From: Halomonas maura | GTDB taxonomy: Bacteria; Pseudomonadota; Gammaproteobacteria; Pseudomonadales; Halomonadaceae | Length of the DNA stretch: 64,000 nucleotides | Reading direction: 5' to 3' | NCBI RefSeq assembly: GCF_030409305.1 | Contig: NZ_JAUFPQ010000027.1 | Coordinates: 1 to 64,000, forward strand | In this document: piece by piece, positions 47,859 to 58,834 of the stretch | Layout of the letters: each line of letters opens with the position of its first letter | Position numbering within the stretch: position 1 is the stretch's first letter | Program-made: the position numbers and the translations under genes | The notes under the pieces: model-generated | The model's input: only the letters and a program-made list of their open reading frames with translations | Told to the model about the DNA's origin: nothing | Database searches by the model: none

Positions 47859-47906
47859 CCGGGCCTCCCGTCCCGTCATTCTCCGCCGACCTGGCGGAGC
47901 CCCCGG

Positions 47907-49235
47907 CTAGCCGATCAACGGCTGGACCAGGTAGCCGGCCGGCACGGCCAGCAGCAGGCTCAGCGCCACCCGCAGGAACCAGACGATGACGATGCGCCCC
48001 ACCGACAGCGGAATGCTGGTGGAGAGGATGCAGGGTATCGAGGCGGAGAAGAACAGCACCGCGGACACCGAGACCACCCCGGTGGCGAAGCGCGCCACGA
48101 AACCGGCATCGCCCATCAGCAGGGCCGGCAGGAACATCTCGGCCAGACCGGCGGCCGAGGCCTGGGCCACGCCCGCCGCCTCCTCGAGACCCCAGACGGC
48201 GACGAAGGGATAGAACAGCCAGCCGAGCCACTCGAATACCGGGGTGTACTTGGCCAGCAGCAGCCCCGCCAGCCCCACCGACATGATCGACGGCAGGATG
48301 CTGATCGCCATCACCAGACCCTCGCGAAAGTTCAGCGCCACGCTTGACGGCAGGCTCGGCGCCCTGGCCGCCACGTCCAGCCCGGTCTGCCAGGCGGTGG
48401 CCAGCCGCTTGCCGGGAGCCGCCTCGGGCTCCGGGGCGGTCTTGGCGTCATCCATGCGGGACAGCGGCGGAATCCGCACGGTGATGGCGGTGACCAGGAA
48501 GGTGATGACCAGGGTCAGCCAGAAGTAGGCGTTCCACACGGCCATCAGGTCCAGGGTCTTGGCGACGATGATCATGAAGGTCGCCGAGACGGTGGAGAAG
48601 CCCGTGGCGATGATCGCCGCCTCGCGAGCGGAATACTCGCCGGCCTGGTAGACCCGGTTGGTGATCAGCAGGCCGATGGAATAGCTGCCCACGAAGGAGG
48701 CCACGGCGTCGATGGCGCTGCGCCCCGGCGTCCGCCAGATCGGGCGCATCACCGGCTGGACCAGCACCCCGATCAGCTCGAGCAGCCCGAAGCCGATCAG
48801 CAGCGCCAGGAAGATGGCGCCGATCGGCACGATCAGCCCCACCGGGATCACCAGCTTCTCGAACAGGAAAGGCAGCATGTCCGGCGTGTGCAGGAAGGCC
48901 GGCCCCCAGCCGGTCAGCGCCAGCACCGCGGTCGCGATGCCGGCGAACTTGAGCACGGTGAAGATCCGGTCGGTCAGGCTGCGCCGCCAGCTGCCCGTAT
49001 AGAGCGGGTAGAGGGCCCCCGCCACGATCAGCGCCAGGGCGTAGACGCCACTGGCCTCGCCCAGCAGCGCCTTGGCCCCGGTGACCATGTGGTCCAGCGG
49101 GATGGTGGTCTTACCCGCGAGGGTCAGCGGCACGAAGAAGATCAGCACGCCCAGCAGGCTGGGCAGGAAGAGTTTCAGCACGGTGGCGGCCGAATGCCGT
49201 CGCTCGGCCTGGGGAAGGGAGGGGGGAACAGACAT
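47907..49235 (-). CDS. YjiH-family nucleoside-recognition (Gate) domain membrane protein of the hut locus
   Basis: A 442-residue inner-membrane protein with about ten hydrophobic segments and a YjiH/Gate-type middle (FVGSYSIGLLITNRVYQAGEYSAREAAIIATGFSTVS). YjiH proteins often accompany hut genes; a transport role for histidine or a related compound is proposed by context but unproven. AGGAG lies 6 bases before the ATG. It is divergent from hutI, sharing a control region with HutC-like sites, one of which (49286-49295) is 51 bp upstream of its start. Confidence 0.82.
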   Translation of the reverse strand: MSVPPSLPQAERRHSAATVLKLFLPSLLGVLIFFVPLTLAGKTTIPLDHMVTGAKALLGEASGVYALALIVAGALYPLYTGSWRRSLTDRIFTVLKFAGIATAVLALTGWGPAFLHTPDMLPFLFEKLVIPVGLIVPIGAIFLALLIGFGLLELIGVLVQPVMRPIWRTPGRSAIDAVASFVGSYSIGLLITNRVYQAGEYSAREAAIIATGFSTVSATFMIIVAKTLDLMAVWNAYFWLTLVITFLVTAITVRIPPLSRMDDAKTAPEPEAAPGKRLATAWQTGLDVAARAPSLPSSVALNFREGLVMAISILPSIMSVGLAGLLLAKYTPVFEWLGWLFYPFVAVWGLEEAAGVAQASAAGLAEMFLPALLMGDAGFVARFATGVVSVSAVLFFSASIPCILSTSIPLSVGRIVIVWFLRVALSLLLAVPAGYLVQPLIG

Positions 49236-49285
49236 GGAAGGCTCCTGGGTTGTCGTTGTGAGGACGGCCTCGGGGTGCCGTGTAA

Positions 49286-49295
49286 TGTATATACA
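49286..49295. promoter_or_regulatory. HutC-type operator near the YjiH-family gene
   Basis: TGTATATACA, a perfect 10 bp palindrome, matches the core of known HutC operators. It lies 51 bp upstream of the YjiH-family start in a 308 bp divergent spacer. That spacer holds no gene; an AT-rich central part (49390-49430) includes further TATAC/TTTGT-like half-sites. Confidence 0.65.
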
Positions 49296-49510
49296 ATATG
49301 TTGTCTCACGGCGCCAACCAAGACCCGCGCCACCCCCTTATACTTTGGTCTACCCGAGACCCTCCTCCGCGTGCCCACTCAAGCAAATCACATCTTATAC
49401 ATTTGTTTTTACAGGTTTTAAATATAAGGCTAGCGTCCTACTGCGCCTCGCCAAGCCCGATCCAGGTTCTCGCCACGAGGGGGTGACGCGGACCGAGAGT
49501 TCGGCTAGCA

Positions 49511-49524
49511 TTTGTATATACAAA
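49511..49524. promoter_or_regulatory. HutC-type operator upstream of hutI
   Basis: TTTGTATATACAAA is a perfect 14 bp palindrome with the same core as the site at 49286. It ends 19 bases before the hutI ATG, so bound HutC would block hutIGUH transcription or its early elongation. Confidence 0.75.
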
Positions 49525-49543
49525 GCAACCCGGAGACCTTCTC

Positions 49544-50761
49544 ATGACTCAGGCAACGCCGACCCGCCTGCTCTGGCGCGACGTCACCGTCTTCGACGGG
49601 CTGGCGACGCGGCCCGAGCCCATGGCAGTCATCGTCGAGGGGGAGCACATCGCCCGATTGATCCCGATGCGCCAGCTCGACGCCGCCCTGGCCGAGGGCT
49701 GCCGGGACATGGGCCACGGCGGGGTCATGACCCCCGGCCTGGTGGACTGCCATACCCACCTCGTCTTTGGCGGCGGCCGCGCCGGGGAGTTCGAGGCCCG
49801 CCTCGAAGGAGCCAGCTACGCGGAGATCGCCCGTCGCGGCGGCGGCATCCTGAGCACCGTGGCGGCCACCCGCCAGGCCGACGAGGATGCCCTGTTCGCC
49901 GCCGCCCTGCCCCGCCTGGAGGCGATGCTCGCCGACGGCGCGACCACGGTGGAGATCAAGTCGGGCTACGGCCTCACGGTGGCCGATGAGCTGAAGATGC
50001 TGCGCGTCGCCCGCCGCCTGGGCGAGGCCCTGCCTGTGCGGGTCGTCACCACCCTGCTAGGTGCCCATGCCCTGCCGCCGGAATACCGGGACGACCCGGA
50101 TGGCTACATCGACCTGGTCTGCGACGAGATGATCCCGGCGGCCGCCGCCGAGGGTCTGGCCGATGCCGTCGATGTCTTCTGCGAGACGATCGCCTTCTCG
50201 GTGGCCCAGTGCGAGCGCGTCTTCCGGGCCGCCGAGGCCCACGGCCTGCCTATCAAGGCCCATGCCGAGCAGCTTTCCAATCTCGGCGGCAGCGCCATGG
50301 CGGCCCGCCACGGCGCCCTGTCCGCGGACCATATCGAATACCTGGACGAGGCCGGGGTCCGGGCCCTACGCGAGGCCGGCAGCGTGGCGGTGATCCTCCC
50401 CGGCGCCTTCCACACCCTGCGCGAGACCCGGGTGCCGCCCATCGCCGCCCTGCGCGAGGCCGGGGTGCCCATGGCCGTGGCCACCGACGCCAATCCGGGC
50501 AGCTCGCCGCTGTTCATGCCGACCCTGATGCTCAACCTGGCCTGCACCCTGTTTCGTCTCACTCCCTCGGAGGCGCTGGCCGGGATGAGCGCCCACGGCG
50601 CCGCGGCCCTGGGCCGGCCGGAACTGGGGCGGCTCCGCGAGGGGGCGCCGGCCGATCTCTGCGTGTGGAACATCGACGCCCCGGCCGAGCTGGCCTACGC
50701 CGTCCAGCCGGGCCGCCTACGTCAGCGTGTCTTCAACGGAGTCCTCAGCCATGACGACTAA
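49544..50761 (+). CDS. hutI: Imidazolonepropionase
   Basis: A 405-residue amidohydrolase, third step of histidine degradation (imidazolonepropionate to formiminoglutamate). The metal site is in [20 protein letters not shown]. Further blocks are [22 protein letters not shown] with [12 protein letters not shown], and [16 protein letters not shown] lies about 9 bases before the ATG. It is first in hutI-hutG-hutU-hutH; its stop overlaps the hutG start region. Confidence 0.96.
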   Translation: MTQATPTRLLWRDVTVFDGLATRPEPMAVIVEGEHIARLIPMRQLDAALAEGCRDMGHGGVMTPGLVDCHTHLVFGGGRAGEFEARLEGASYAEIARRGGGILSTVAATRQADEDALFAAALPRLEAMLADGATTVEIKSGYGLTVADELKMLRVARRLGEALPVRVVTTLLGAHALPPEYRDDPDGYIDLVCDEMIPAAAAEGLADAVDVFCETIAFSVAQCERVFRAAEAHGLPIKAHAEQLSNLGGSAMAARHGALSADHIEYLDEAGVRALREAGSVAVILPGAFHTLRETRVPPIAALREAGVPMAVATDANPGSSPLFMPTLMLNLACTLFRLTPSEALAGMSAHGAAALGRPELGRLREGAPADLCVWNIDAPAELAYAVQPGRLRQRVFNGVLSHDD

Positions 50762-51710
50762 GCGCGACAACACCGCGACCCTCGACATGACCCCGTGGCA
50801 GGGCCGCACCGACCCGGAACCGGACAGCGAGCGCTGGCATCAGCGCATCCGTCCGATCGAGGCCGGGGCCGCCCCCGGCACCGTGCTGGTCGGCTTCGCC
50901 AGCGACGCCGGCGTGGCTCGCAACCAGGGACGGACCGGCGCCGCGGCCGGCCCGGCGGCCATCCGCCGGGCCCTGGCCCCGCTGGCCTGGCACCGCCAGG
51001 GCCCCGCCTTCGATGCCGGCGACGTGAGCTGCGAGGGCGATGCCCTCGAGGCCGCCCAGGAAGCACTGGCCGCGCGACTGGCCCCGCTGCTCGACGGCGG
51101 CCACCTGCCCATCGTGCTGGGCGGCGGCCATGAGGTCGCCTATGCCAGCTGGTCGGGCCTGGCCCGGCACGTTGCGGCGCGGGAGAGCGCCCCGCGGATC
51201 GGCATCGTCAACCTCGATGCCCACTTCGACCTGCGCGACCCGTCGCAGGTGCGCTCGTCCGGCACGCCCTTCGCCCAGATCGCCGAGCAGTGCCGGGCCC
51301 GGGGCTGGCCCTTCCGCTATGCCTGCCTGGGCGCCAGCCGGGCCGCCAACACCCGGGCACTGTTCCGCCGGGCCGAGGAACTCGACGTGCTGATCCGCGA
51401 GGATCGCGACTTCGTCCCGCAGCGCCTCGACGCCATCGTCCGAGACCTCGGGCGCTTCGCGGCCCGTTGCGACCACCTCTACCTGACCATCGATCTGGAC
51501 GTGCTGCCCGCCGCCGAGGCGCCGGGGGTCAGCGCTCCCGCCGCCCGTGGCGTGTCGCTGGCGCTGCTCGAGCCGCTGATCGAGGTGATCCGTGACAGCG
51601 GCAAGTTGCGCCTGGCCGACCTGGCCGAGCTCAACCCCGCCTACGACATCGACAACCGTACCGCCAGGGCGGCGGCACGGCTTGTCCATCTGCTGACCCT
51701 GAACGGCTAG
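50751..51710 (+). CDS. hutG: Formimidoylglutamase
   Basis: A 319-residue arginase/ureohydrolase-family enzyme that hydrolyses N-formimino-L-glutamate to glutamate and formamide. The Mn ligands are visible in [21 protein letters not shown] and [14 protein letters not shown]. This is the one-step (formamide) route rather than the formylglutamate route. ATG 50751 overlaps the last codons of hutI, showing coupling. Confidence 0.95.
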   Translation: MTTKRDNTATLDMTPWQGRTDPEPDSERWHQRIRPIEAGAAPGTVLVGFASDAGVARNQGRTGAAAGPAAIRRALAPLAWHRQGPAFDAGDVSCEGDALEAAQEALAARLAPLLDGGHLPIVLGGGHEVAYASWSGLARHVAARESAPRIGIVNLDAHFDLRDPSQVRSSGTPFAQIAEQCRARGWPFRYACLGASRAANTRALFRRAEELDVLIREDRDFVPQRLDAIVRDLGRFAARCDHLYLTIDLDVLPAAEAPGVSAPAARGVSLALLEPLIEVIRDSGKLRLADLAELNPAYDIDNRTARAAARLVHLLTLNG

Positions 51711-51760
51711 GCCGATTCCGCACCTCTACCCGATATCCCTACCCCGAGAGGACACTCGCC

Positions 51761-53455
<1,695 letters not shown>

Positions 53456-53581
53456 CAGCGTCTTCCCCTAAGGACCGCCGGGGCAAGACGCGCCGGGGCG
53501 GGTCGATGCGCAGGGTCCTGGCGCCCTCGCGACGACCGGCCCCGGCCAGGTTCCGACCCGGCACAGTCAAGGAACTCCCCT

Positions 53582-55114
53582 ATGAACCATCTCGAAATCC
53601 ATCCCGGCCAGATGATCCTGGCCCAGGCGCGCCAGGCCTTCGAGGCCCCGGTGCAGGTCAGCCTGCCCGCGAGCGCCAATGCCGACATCCAGCAGGGCGT
53701 CGACTGCGTCAACCGGGTGGTCGAGGAAGACCGTACCGTCTACGGCATCAACACCGGCTTCGGCCTGCTGGCCCAGACCCGCATCGAGAGGGACCACCTC
53801 GAGGACCTGCAGCGTTCGCTGGTGCTGTCGCATGCCACCGGCGTCGGCGAGCCCATGAGTGATGCGCTGGTGCGGCTGATCATGGTCCTCAAGGTCAACA
53901 GCCTGGCCCGAGGCTACTCCGGCATCCGCCGCGAGGTGCTGGACGCCCTGGTGGCCCTGGTCAACGCCGAGGTCTATCCGCATATCCCGCTCAAGGGCTC
54001 GGTCGGCGCCTCCGGCGACCTGGCCCCGCTGGCCCACATGAGCGTGGTGCTGCTCGGCGAGGGCAAGGCCCGTCACCAGGGCGAATGGCTGGCGGCCACG
54101 GAGGCACTGGCCGTGGCCGGCCTCGAGCCGCTCCGACTGGCGCCCAAGGAGGGCCTGGCGCTGCTCAACGGTACCCAGGTGTCCACCGCCTACGCCCTCA
54201 AGGGCCTGTTCGAGGCCGAGGACCTGTTCGCGGCGGCCACGGTGTGCGGTTCGCTGACCGTGGAGGCGACCCTGAGCTCGCGCTCGCCCTTCGATGCGCG
54301 CATCCACGAGGTGCGCGGCCAGCGCGGCCAGATCGACGCCGCCGGTGCCTATCGCCACTTGCTGGGCAGTCGCAGCGAGATCAGCGACTCCCACGCCCAT
54401 TGCGGCAAGGTCCAGGACCCCTACTCCCTGCGCTGCCAGCCCCAGGTGATGGGCGCCGCCCTGACCCAGCTCCGCCAGGCCGCCGAGGTGCTGGCCGTCG
54501 AGGTCAATGCGGTCTCCGACAATCCCCTGGTGTTCGCCGAGCAGGGCGACATCATCTCCGGCGGCAACTTCCATGCCGAGCCGGTGGCCATGGCGTCCGA
54601 TAACCTGGCACTGGCCATCGCCGAGATCGGCTCGCTCACCGAGCGCCGCGTCTCGCTGATGATGGACCAGCACATGTCCCAGCTGCCGCCCTTCCTGGTG
54701 GAGAACGGCGGGGTCAACTCCGGCTTCATGATCGCCCAGGTCACCGCCGCCGCCCTGGCCAGCGAGAACAAGGCCCTGGCCCACCCGCACAGCGTCGACA
54801 GCCTGCCCACCTCGGCCAACCAGGAGGATCACGTCTCCATGGCTCCGGCCGCCGGCAAGCGCCTGTGGGAGATGGCCGACAACGTGCGCGGCATCCTGGC
54901 CATCGAATGGCTGGCCGCCTGCCAGGGGCTGGACTTCCGCCGGGGCCTCGCGACCACCGAGCCCCTGGAGGAGGCCCGCCGTGCACTGCGCGAGCGCGTC
55001 GCCCACTACGACCGCGACCGCTTCTTCGCCCCGGACATCGAGGCCGCCACGGCCCTGCTGGCCGAGCGCACCCTGAGCCAGCTGGTGCCCGCCGAGCTGC
55101 TGCCCAGCCACTGA
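53582..55114 (+). CDS. hutH: Histidine ammonia-lyase
   Basis: A 510-residue lyase deaminating histidine to urocanate, the HutC inducer. The MIO cofactor triad Ala143-Ser144-Gly145 lies in [14 protein letters not shown]. Tyr in [10 protein letters not shown] and the SDNPLVF block are also family landmarks. It ends hutIGUH and is followed after 91 bp by two transporters. Confidence 0.97.
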   Translation: MNHLEIHPGQMILAQARQAFEAPVQVSLPASANADIQQGVDCVNRVVEEDRTVYGINTGFGLLAQTRIERDHLEDLQRSLVLSHATGVGEPMSDALVRLIMVLKVNSLARGYSGIRREVLDALVALVNAEVYPHIPLKGSVGASGDLAPLAHMSVVLLGEGKARHQGEWLAATEALAVAGLEPLRLAPKEGLALLNGTQVSTAYALKGLFEAEDLFAAATVCGSLTVEATLSSRSPFDARIHEVRGQRGQIDAAGAYRHLLGSRSEISDSHAHCGKVQDPYSLRCQPQVMGAALTQLRQAAEVLAVEVNAVSDNPLVFAEQGDIISGGNFHAEPVAMASDNLALAIAEIGSLTERRVSLMMDQHMSQLPPFLVENGGVNSGFMIAQVTAAALASENKALAHPHSVDSLPTSANQEDHVSMAPAAGKRLWEMADNVRGILAIEWLAACQGLDFRRGLATTEPLEEARRALRERVAHYDRDRFFAPDIEAATALLAERTLSQLVPAELLPSH

Positions 55115-55205
55115 GGATGCTCTCCACGCCCGCTCGTCCCCGGCCGGGGGCGGGCGGACGCTCGCTCGAGTGCCAACAACAACACCGCTCTTCCAAGGAC
55201 CCTTC

Positions 55206-56552
55206 ATGAATGCTGTCGTCCTGGCCATCCTGGTGATGGTCACGCTGAGTCTCGCCCGCGTTTCCGTGGTCTTCTCCCTGATCGTCGCCAGCCTGGTCGG
55301 CGGGCTCTATGCCGGCATGCCGATCGGCGAGATCATGGACGCCTTCAATGACGGCCTGGGCAACGGCGCCACCGTCGCCATCTCCTATGCCGTGCTCGGC
55401 GCCTTCGCCGTGGCCCTGTCGCGCTCGGGGATCACCGAGCTGCTCTCCCGTAAGGCCATCGCCGGCCTCCGGCTCGATGAAGGCATCCCCAAGCGTCGGC
55501 TGATCAGCTTCGGGCTGCTGGGGATGCTGCTGGCCGCCGCGGTGAGCTCCCAGAACCTGATCCCGGTGCATATCGCCTTCATCCCGGTGCTGGTGCCGCC
55601 GCTGCTCAAGCTGATGAACCACCTGAAGCTCGACCGTCGCGCCGTGGCCTGCGTGATCACCTTCGGCATCACCGCGCCCTACATGCTGCTGCCGGTAGGC
55701 TTCGGCTCGATCTTCCTCCACGACATCCTGCTAGCCAACATCAACGAGAGTGGCGCCAGCCTCGGCCTCGAGGTGTCGGCGAGCATGGTGCCGATGGCCA
55801 TGATCGTGCCCATCGGCGGCATGGGAGTGGGACTGCTGGCCGCCCTGCTGTTCAGCTATCGCGACCAGCGGGAGTACCGGGACCTGGACCTGGCCCACGG
55901 CGACGAGAGCCAGGCCCAGGCGGCCGGGCACCTCAAGCCCTGGCAGCTCGGCGTGCTGGCCATCGCCCTGGGCGGCACCGTGGCCACCCAGCTGGTCACC
56001 GGCTCGATGGTTCTGGGCGGCATCTTCGGCTTCGCCCTGCTCTCGGTGAGCGGCGTCTTCCGCTGGCACGAGCAGGACGGCATCTTCACCGAGGGCATGC
56101 GCATGATGGCGCTGGTCGGCTTCATCATGATCTCGGCGGCCGGCTTCGCCAGCGTCATGCAGGAAAGCGGCCAGGTCGAGACCCTGGTGACGAGCTCCAC
56201 CGAGCTGATCGGCGACAACAAGGGCCTCGCCGCCCTGGTGATGCTGCTGGTCGGCCTGTTCATCACCATGGGCATCGGCTCGTCCTTCTCGACGATCCCG
56301 ATCATCGCCTCGCTCTACGTGCCGCTGGCCATCAACTTCGGCTTCTCGCCGATGGCCACCATCGCCCTGGTGGGCACCGCCGCGGCGCTGGGCGATGCCG
56401 GCTCGCCGGCCTCGGATTCCACCCTCGGCCCCACCGCCGGCCTCAACGCCGACGGCCAGCACGACCATATCTGGGACAGCGTGGTGCCGACCTTCCTGCA
56501 CTACAACATCCCGCTGATCGCCTTCGGCTGGCTCGCCGCCATGACCCTCTGA
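55206..56552 (+). CDS. NhaC-superfamily Na+/H+ antiporter-like transporter, hut-linked copy 1
   Basis: A 448-residue membrane protein with about 11 hydrophobic segments: an N-terminal Na_H_antiport_2-like block (MVTLSLARVSVVFSLIVASL) and a C-terminal Na_H_antiporter domain (GDAGSPASDSTLGPTAGLNA). Such proteins next to hut genes probably import histidine or urocanate with Na+ or H+ (inference). AAGGA lies 6 bases before the ATG. A close paralogue follows 176 bp downstream; the last 295 bases before the final codons are identical in the two genes. Confidence 0.85.
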   Translation: MNAVVLAILVMVTLSLARVSVVFSLIVASLVGGLYAGMPIGEIMDAFNDGLGNGATVAISYAVLGAFAVALSRSGITELLSRKAIAGLRLDEGIPKRRLISFGLLGMLLAAAVSSQNLIPVHIAFIPVLVPPLLKLMNHLKLDRRAVACVITFGITAPYMLLPVGFGSIFLHDILLANINESGASLGLEVSASMVPMAMIVPIGGMGVGLLAALLFSYRDQREYRDLDLAHGDESQAQAAGHLKPWQLGVLAIALGGTVATQLVTGSMVLGGIFGFALLSVSGVFRWHEQDGIFTEGMRMMALVGFIMISAAGFASVMQESGQVETLVTSSTELIGDNKGLAALVMLLVGLFITMGIGSSFSTIPIIASLYVPLAINFGFSPMATIALVGTAAALGDAGSPASDSTLGPTAGLNADGQHDHIWDSVVPTFLHYNIPLIAFGWLAAMTL

Positions 56553-56563
56553 GACGCCAGACG

Positions 56564-56587
56564 CCGGCCTGCCCGAGGGCAGGCCGG
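56564..56587 (+). terminator. Hairpin between the tandem transporters
   Basis: CCGGCCTGCCC and GGGCAGGCCGG form an 11 bp stem with a 2-base loop, 11 bases after the stop. No T-run, so perhaps partial termination or mRNA protection. Confidence 0.55.
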
Positions 56588-56728
56588 CCGCGTTCCACCC
56601 CCGCCTCGCTCGACTACGCTGGCCGGATCGCCGCCGGACGCCGGGTGACGACTGGCACCCAGCCACAGCGCCGTTACAATGTGCGGCTTTTGCAGTCGCC
56701 CCGCCCACCCTTCGAGCAAGGACCCCAC

Positions 56729-58063
56729 ATGAACGCCATCGTGCTCTCCATCCTGATCATGGTCACCCTCAGCCTGATGCGGGTCTCCGTGGTCTTCGCG
56801 CTGATCGCCGCCACCCTGGCCGGCGGCCTCTACGCCGGCATGCCGATCGGCGAGATCATGGACGCCTTCAACGAGGGCCTCGGCAACGGCGCCACCGTGG
56901 CCATCTCCTACGCCGTGCTCGGCGCCTTCGCCGTGGCCCTGTCGCGCTCGGGGATCACCCAGCTGCTCTCCCAGAAGGCCATCGCCGGGTTGCATCTCGA
57001 CGAGGGCATCCCCCATCGCCAGACCATCGTCCTCACCCTGCTCGGCGTGCTGCTGGCCTTCTCGATCAGCTCCCAGAACCTGATCCCGGTGCATATCGCC
57101 TTCATCCCGGTGCTGGTGCCACCGCTGCTCAAGCTGATGAACCACCTGAGGCTCGACCGTCGCGTCGTGGCCTGCGTGATCACCTTCGGCATCACCGCCC
57201 CCTACATGCTGCTGCCGGTGGGCTTCGGCTCGATCTTTCTCAACGACATCCTGCTCACCAACCTCAACGACAACGGCCTGGACGTCACCGCGGACATGGT
57301 CCCGATGGCCATGGTGGTACCCATCGCCGGCATGGCACTGGGTCTCGCCGTGGCAGTACTGGTGAGCTATCGCGGCAAGCGGGACTACGCGGACCGCGAC
57401 CTGGCCCACGGCGATGAGACACCCGCCGAGGCCGCAGGCCACCTCAAGCCCTGGCAGATGGTCGTGCTGGGGCTGGCCCTGGTGGGGACCGTGGTGGTGC
57501 AGCTGCTGAGCGGCTCCATGGTGCTCGGCGGCCTGTTCGGCTTCGCCCTGCTGTCGGTGAGCGGCGTCTTCCACTGGCACGAGCAGGACAGCATCTTCAC
57601 CGAGGGCATGCGCATGATGGCGCTGGTCGGCTTCATCATGATCTCGGCGGCCGGTTTCGCCAGCGTCATGCAGGCCAGTGGCCAGGTCGAGACCCTGGTG
57701 ACGAGCTCCACCGAGCTGATCGGCGACAACAAGGGCCTCGCCGCCCTGATCATGCTGCTCGTCGGCCTGTTCATCACCATGGGCATCGGCTCGTCCTTCT
57801 CGACGATCCCGATCATCGCCTCGCTCTACGTGCCGCTGGCCATCAACTTCGGCTTCTCGCCGATGGCCACCATCGCCCTGGTGGGCACCGCCGCGGCGCT
57901 GGGCGATGCCGGCTCGCCGGCCTCGGATTCCACCCTCGGCCCCACCGCCGGCCTCAACGCCGACGGCCAGCACGACCATATCTGGGACAGCGTGGTGCCG
58001 ACCTTCCTGCACTACAACATCCCGCTGATCGCCTTCGGCTGGCTCGCCGCCATGACGCTCTGA
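56729..58063 (+). CDS. NhaC-superfamily Na+/H+ antiporter-like transporter, hut-linked copy 2
   Basis: A 444-residue paralogue of the preceding gene, same topology. It diverges mainly in residues 1-25, 85-115 and 180-220, and is nearly identical from about residue 290 to the end. AAGGA lies 7 bases before ATG 56729. It is followed by a strong terminator, so it closes the hut transcription unit. Its role is probably transport of a histidine-pathway compound, or a different affinity or ion coupling from copy 1 (inference). Confidence 0.85.
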   Translation: MNAIVLSILIMVTLSLMRVSVVFALIAATLAGGLYAGMPIGEIMDAFNEGLGNGATVAISYAVLGAFAVALSRSGITQLLSQKAIAGLHLDEGIPHRQTIVLTLLGVLLAFSISSQNLIPVHIAFIPVLVPPLLKLMNHLRLDRRVVACVITFGITAPYMLLPVGFGSIFLNDILLTNLNDNGLDVTADMVPMAMVVPIAGMALGLAVAVLVSYRGKRDYADRDLAHGDETPAEAAGHLKPWQMVVLGLALVGTVVVQLLSGSMVLGGLFGFALLSVSGVFHWHEQDSIFTEGMRMMALVGFIMISAAGFASVMQASGQVETLVTSSTELIGDNKGLAALIMLLVGLFITMGIGSSFSTIPIIASLYVPLAINFGFSPMATIALVGTAAALGDAGSPASDSTLGPTAGLNADGQHDHIWDSVVPTFLHYNIPLIAFGWLAAMTL

Positions 58064-58087
58064 GCCCCCGGACGCCACGAAACGCGA

Positions 58088-58117
58088 GAGGCCCCGCCGG
58101 CTTACCGGCGGGGCCTC
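58088..58117 (+). terminator. Terminator of the hut operon
   Basis: GAGGCCCCGCCGG and CCGGCGGGGCCTC form a perfect 13 bp stem with a CTTA loop, followed by TTGCTTTC. It lies 24 bases after the last hut-linked stop. Confidence 0.88.
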
Positions 58118-58146
58118 TTGCTTTCAGGGAAAATGCTCAGCGGAAA

Positions 58147-58291
58147 CGTTGATTCATGTCGCGAGCGACGAGAGGCTGGGCGCTGCCGGAGCGGAGCAAC
58201 CGCAGTTGACTGGGGTTCAATGAGGATTTGAGCGGTCCGGCGTCCCGGCACCGCCAGCGCCCAGGATATCGAGCGCAGCAATGAATCAGCG
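58147..58291 (-). repeat. Dispersed palindromic-ended intergenic repeat, copy 2
   Basis: A 145 bp element matching copy 1 (36965-37161) in order and orientation. The ends, CGTTGATTCAT and the complement of ATGAATCAGCG, are inverted repeats with one mismatch in 11. It ends 5 bp after the ychJ stop. It lacks the ~52 bp insert of copy 1. Confidence 0.8.
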
Positions 58292-58296
58292 ATTTC

Positions 58297-58749
58297 CTAA
58301 CGCACGCAGCAGGCCTTGCCCTTTCGCCCGCTGCCGCAGGGACAGGGATCGTTGCGCCCCGGCTTGAGGCGCGTCATCGAGGGGTCGCCGTCCACGTAGC
58401 GCCAGCGCCCTTCCTCGCGGCGAAAGCGCGAGCGCTCCTCCAGCACGCCCCAGCGGCGCCCCTCGCGGAAGGTGGCGCGAAAGTGCACCGTGCCGGCATC
58501 GCCCGACTCGCCATGCTCGAGGATCTCCAGGCGCACCCAGCGGGTGGCCTCGTCGGGGGGCAGCTCGGCCGGCCGGCTCTCGGGAGCCCAGGTGGCCAGC
58601 AGGTAGTCGGTGAGGCCCAGGGCGAAGGCGCTGTAGCGCGAGCGCATCAGCGCCTCGGGGGTCGGCGCCGGCTCGCCCCGGTGGTAGGGCCCGCAGCAGT
58701 CTGCCAGCGGCAGGCCGCTGCCGCAGGGGCAATTGTGGCGTTTCGTCAT
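58297..58749 (-). CDS. ychJ: YchJ family protein (UPF0225, SEC-C zinc motifs)
   Basis: A 150-residue protein with two SEC-C-type zinc motifs, one at the N-terminus (CPCGSGLPLADCCGPYH) and one at the C-terminus (NDPCPCGSGRKGKACC). The central domain (ALMRSRYSAFALGLTDYLLATW) is the YchJ NTF2-like core. Function is unknown. Downstream lies the dispersed repeat, starting 5 bp after the stop. Confidence 0.92.
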   Translation of the reverse strand: MTKRHNCPCGSGLPLADCCGPYHRGEPAPTPEALMRSRYSAFALGLTDYLLATWAPESRPAELPPDEATRWVRLEILEHGESGDAGTVHFRATFREGRRWGVLEERSRFRREEGRWRYVDGDPSMTRLKPGRNDPCPCGSGRKGKACCVR

Positions 58750-58834
58750 CGGGTGATGGTGTCCATGGTGGATGTAAGTTACTGCCCCAGGCTCACCGAG
58801 AAATCGACGAGCGCAGGCACTGTTCGGACATGGC

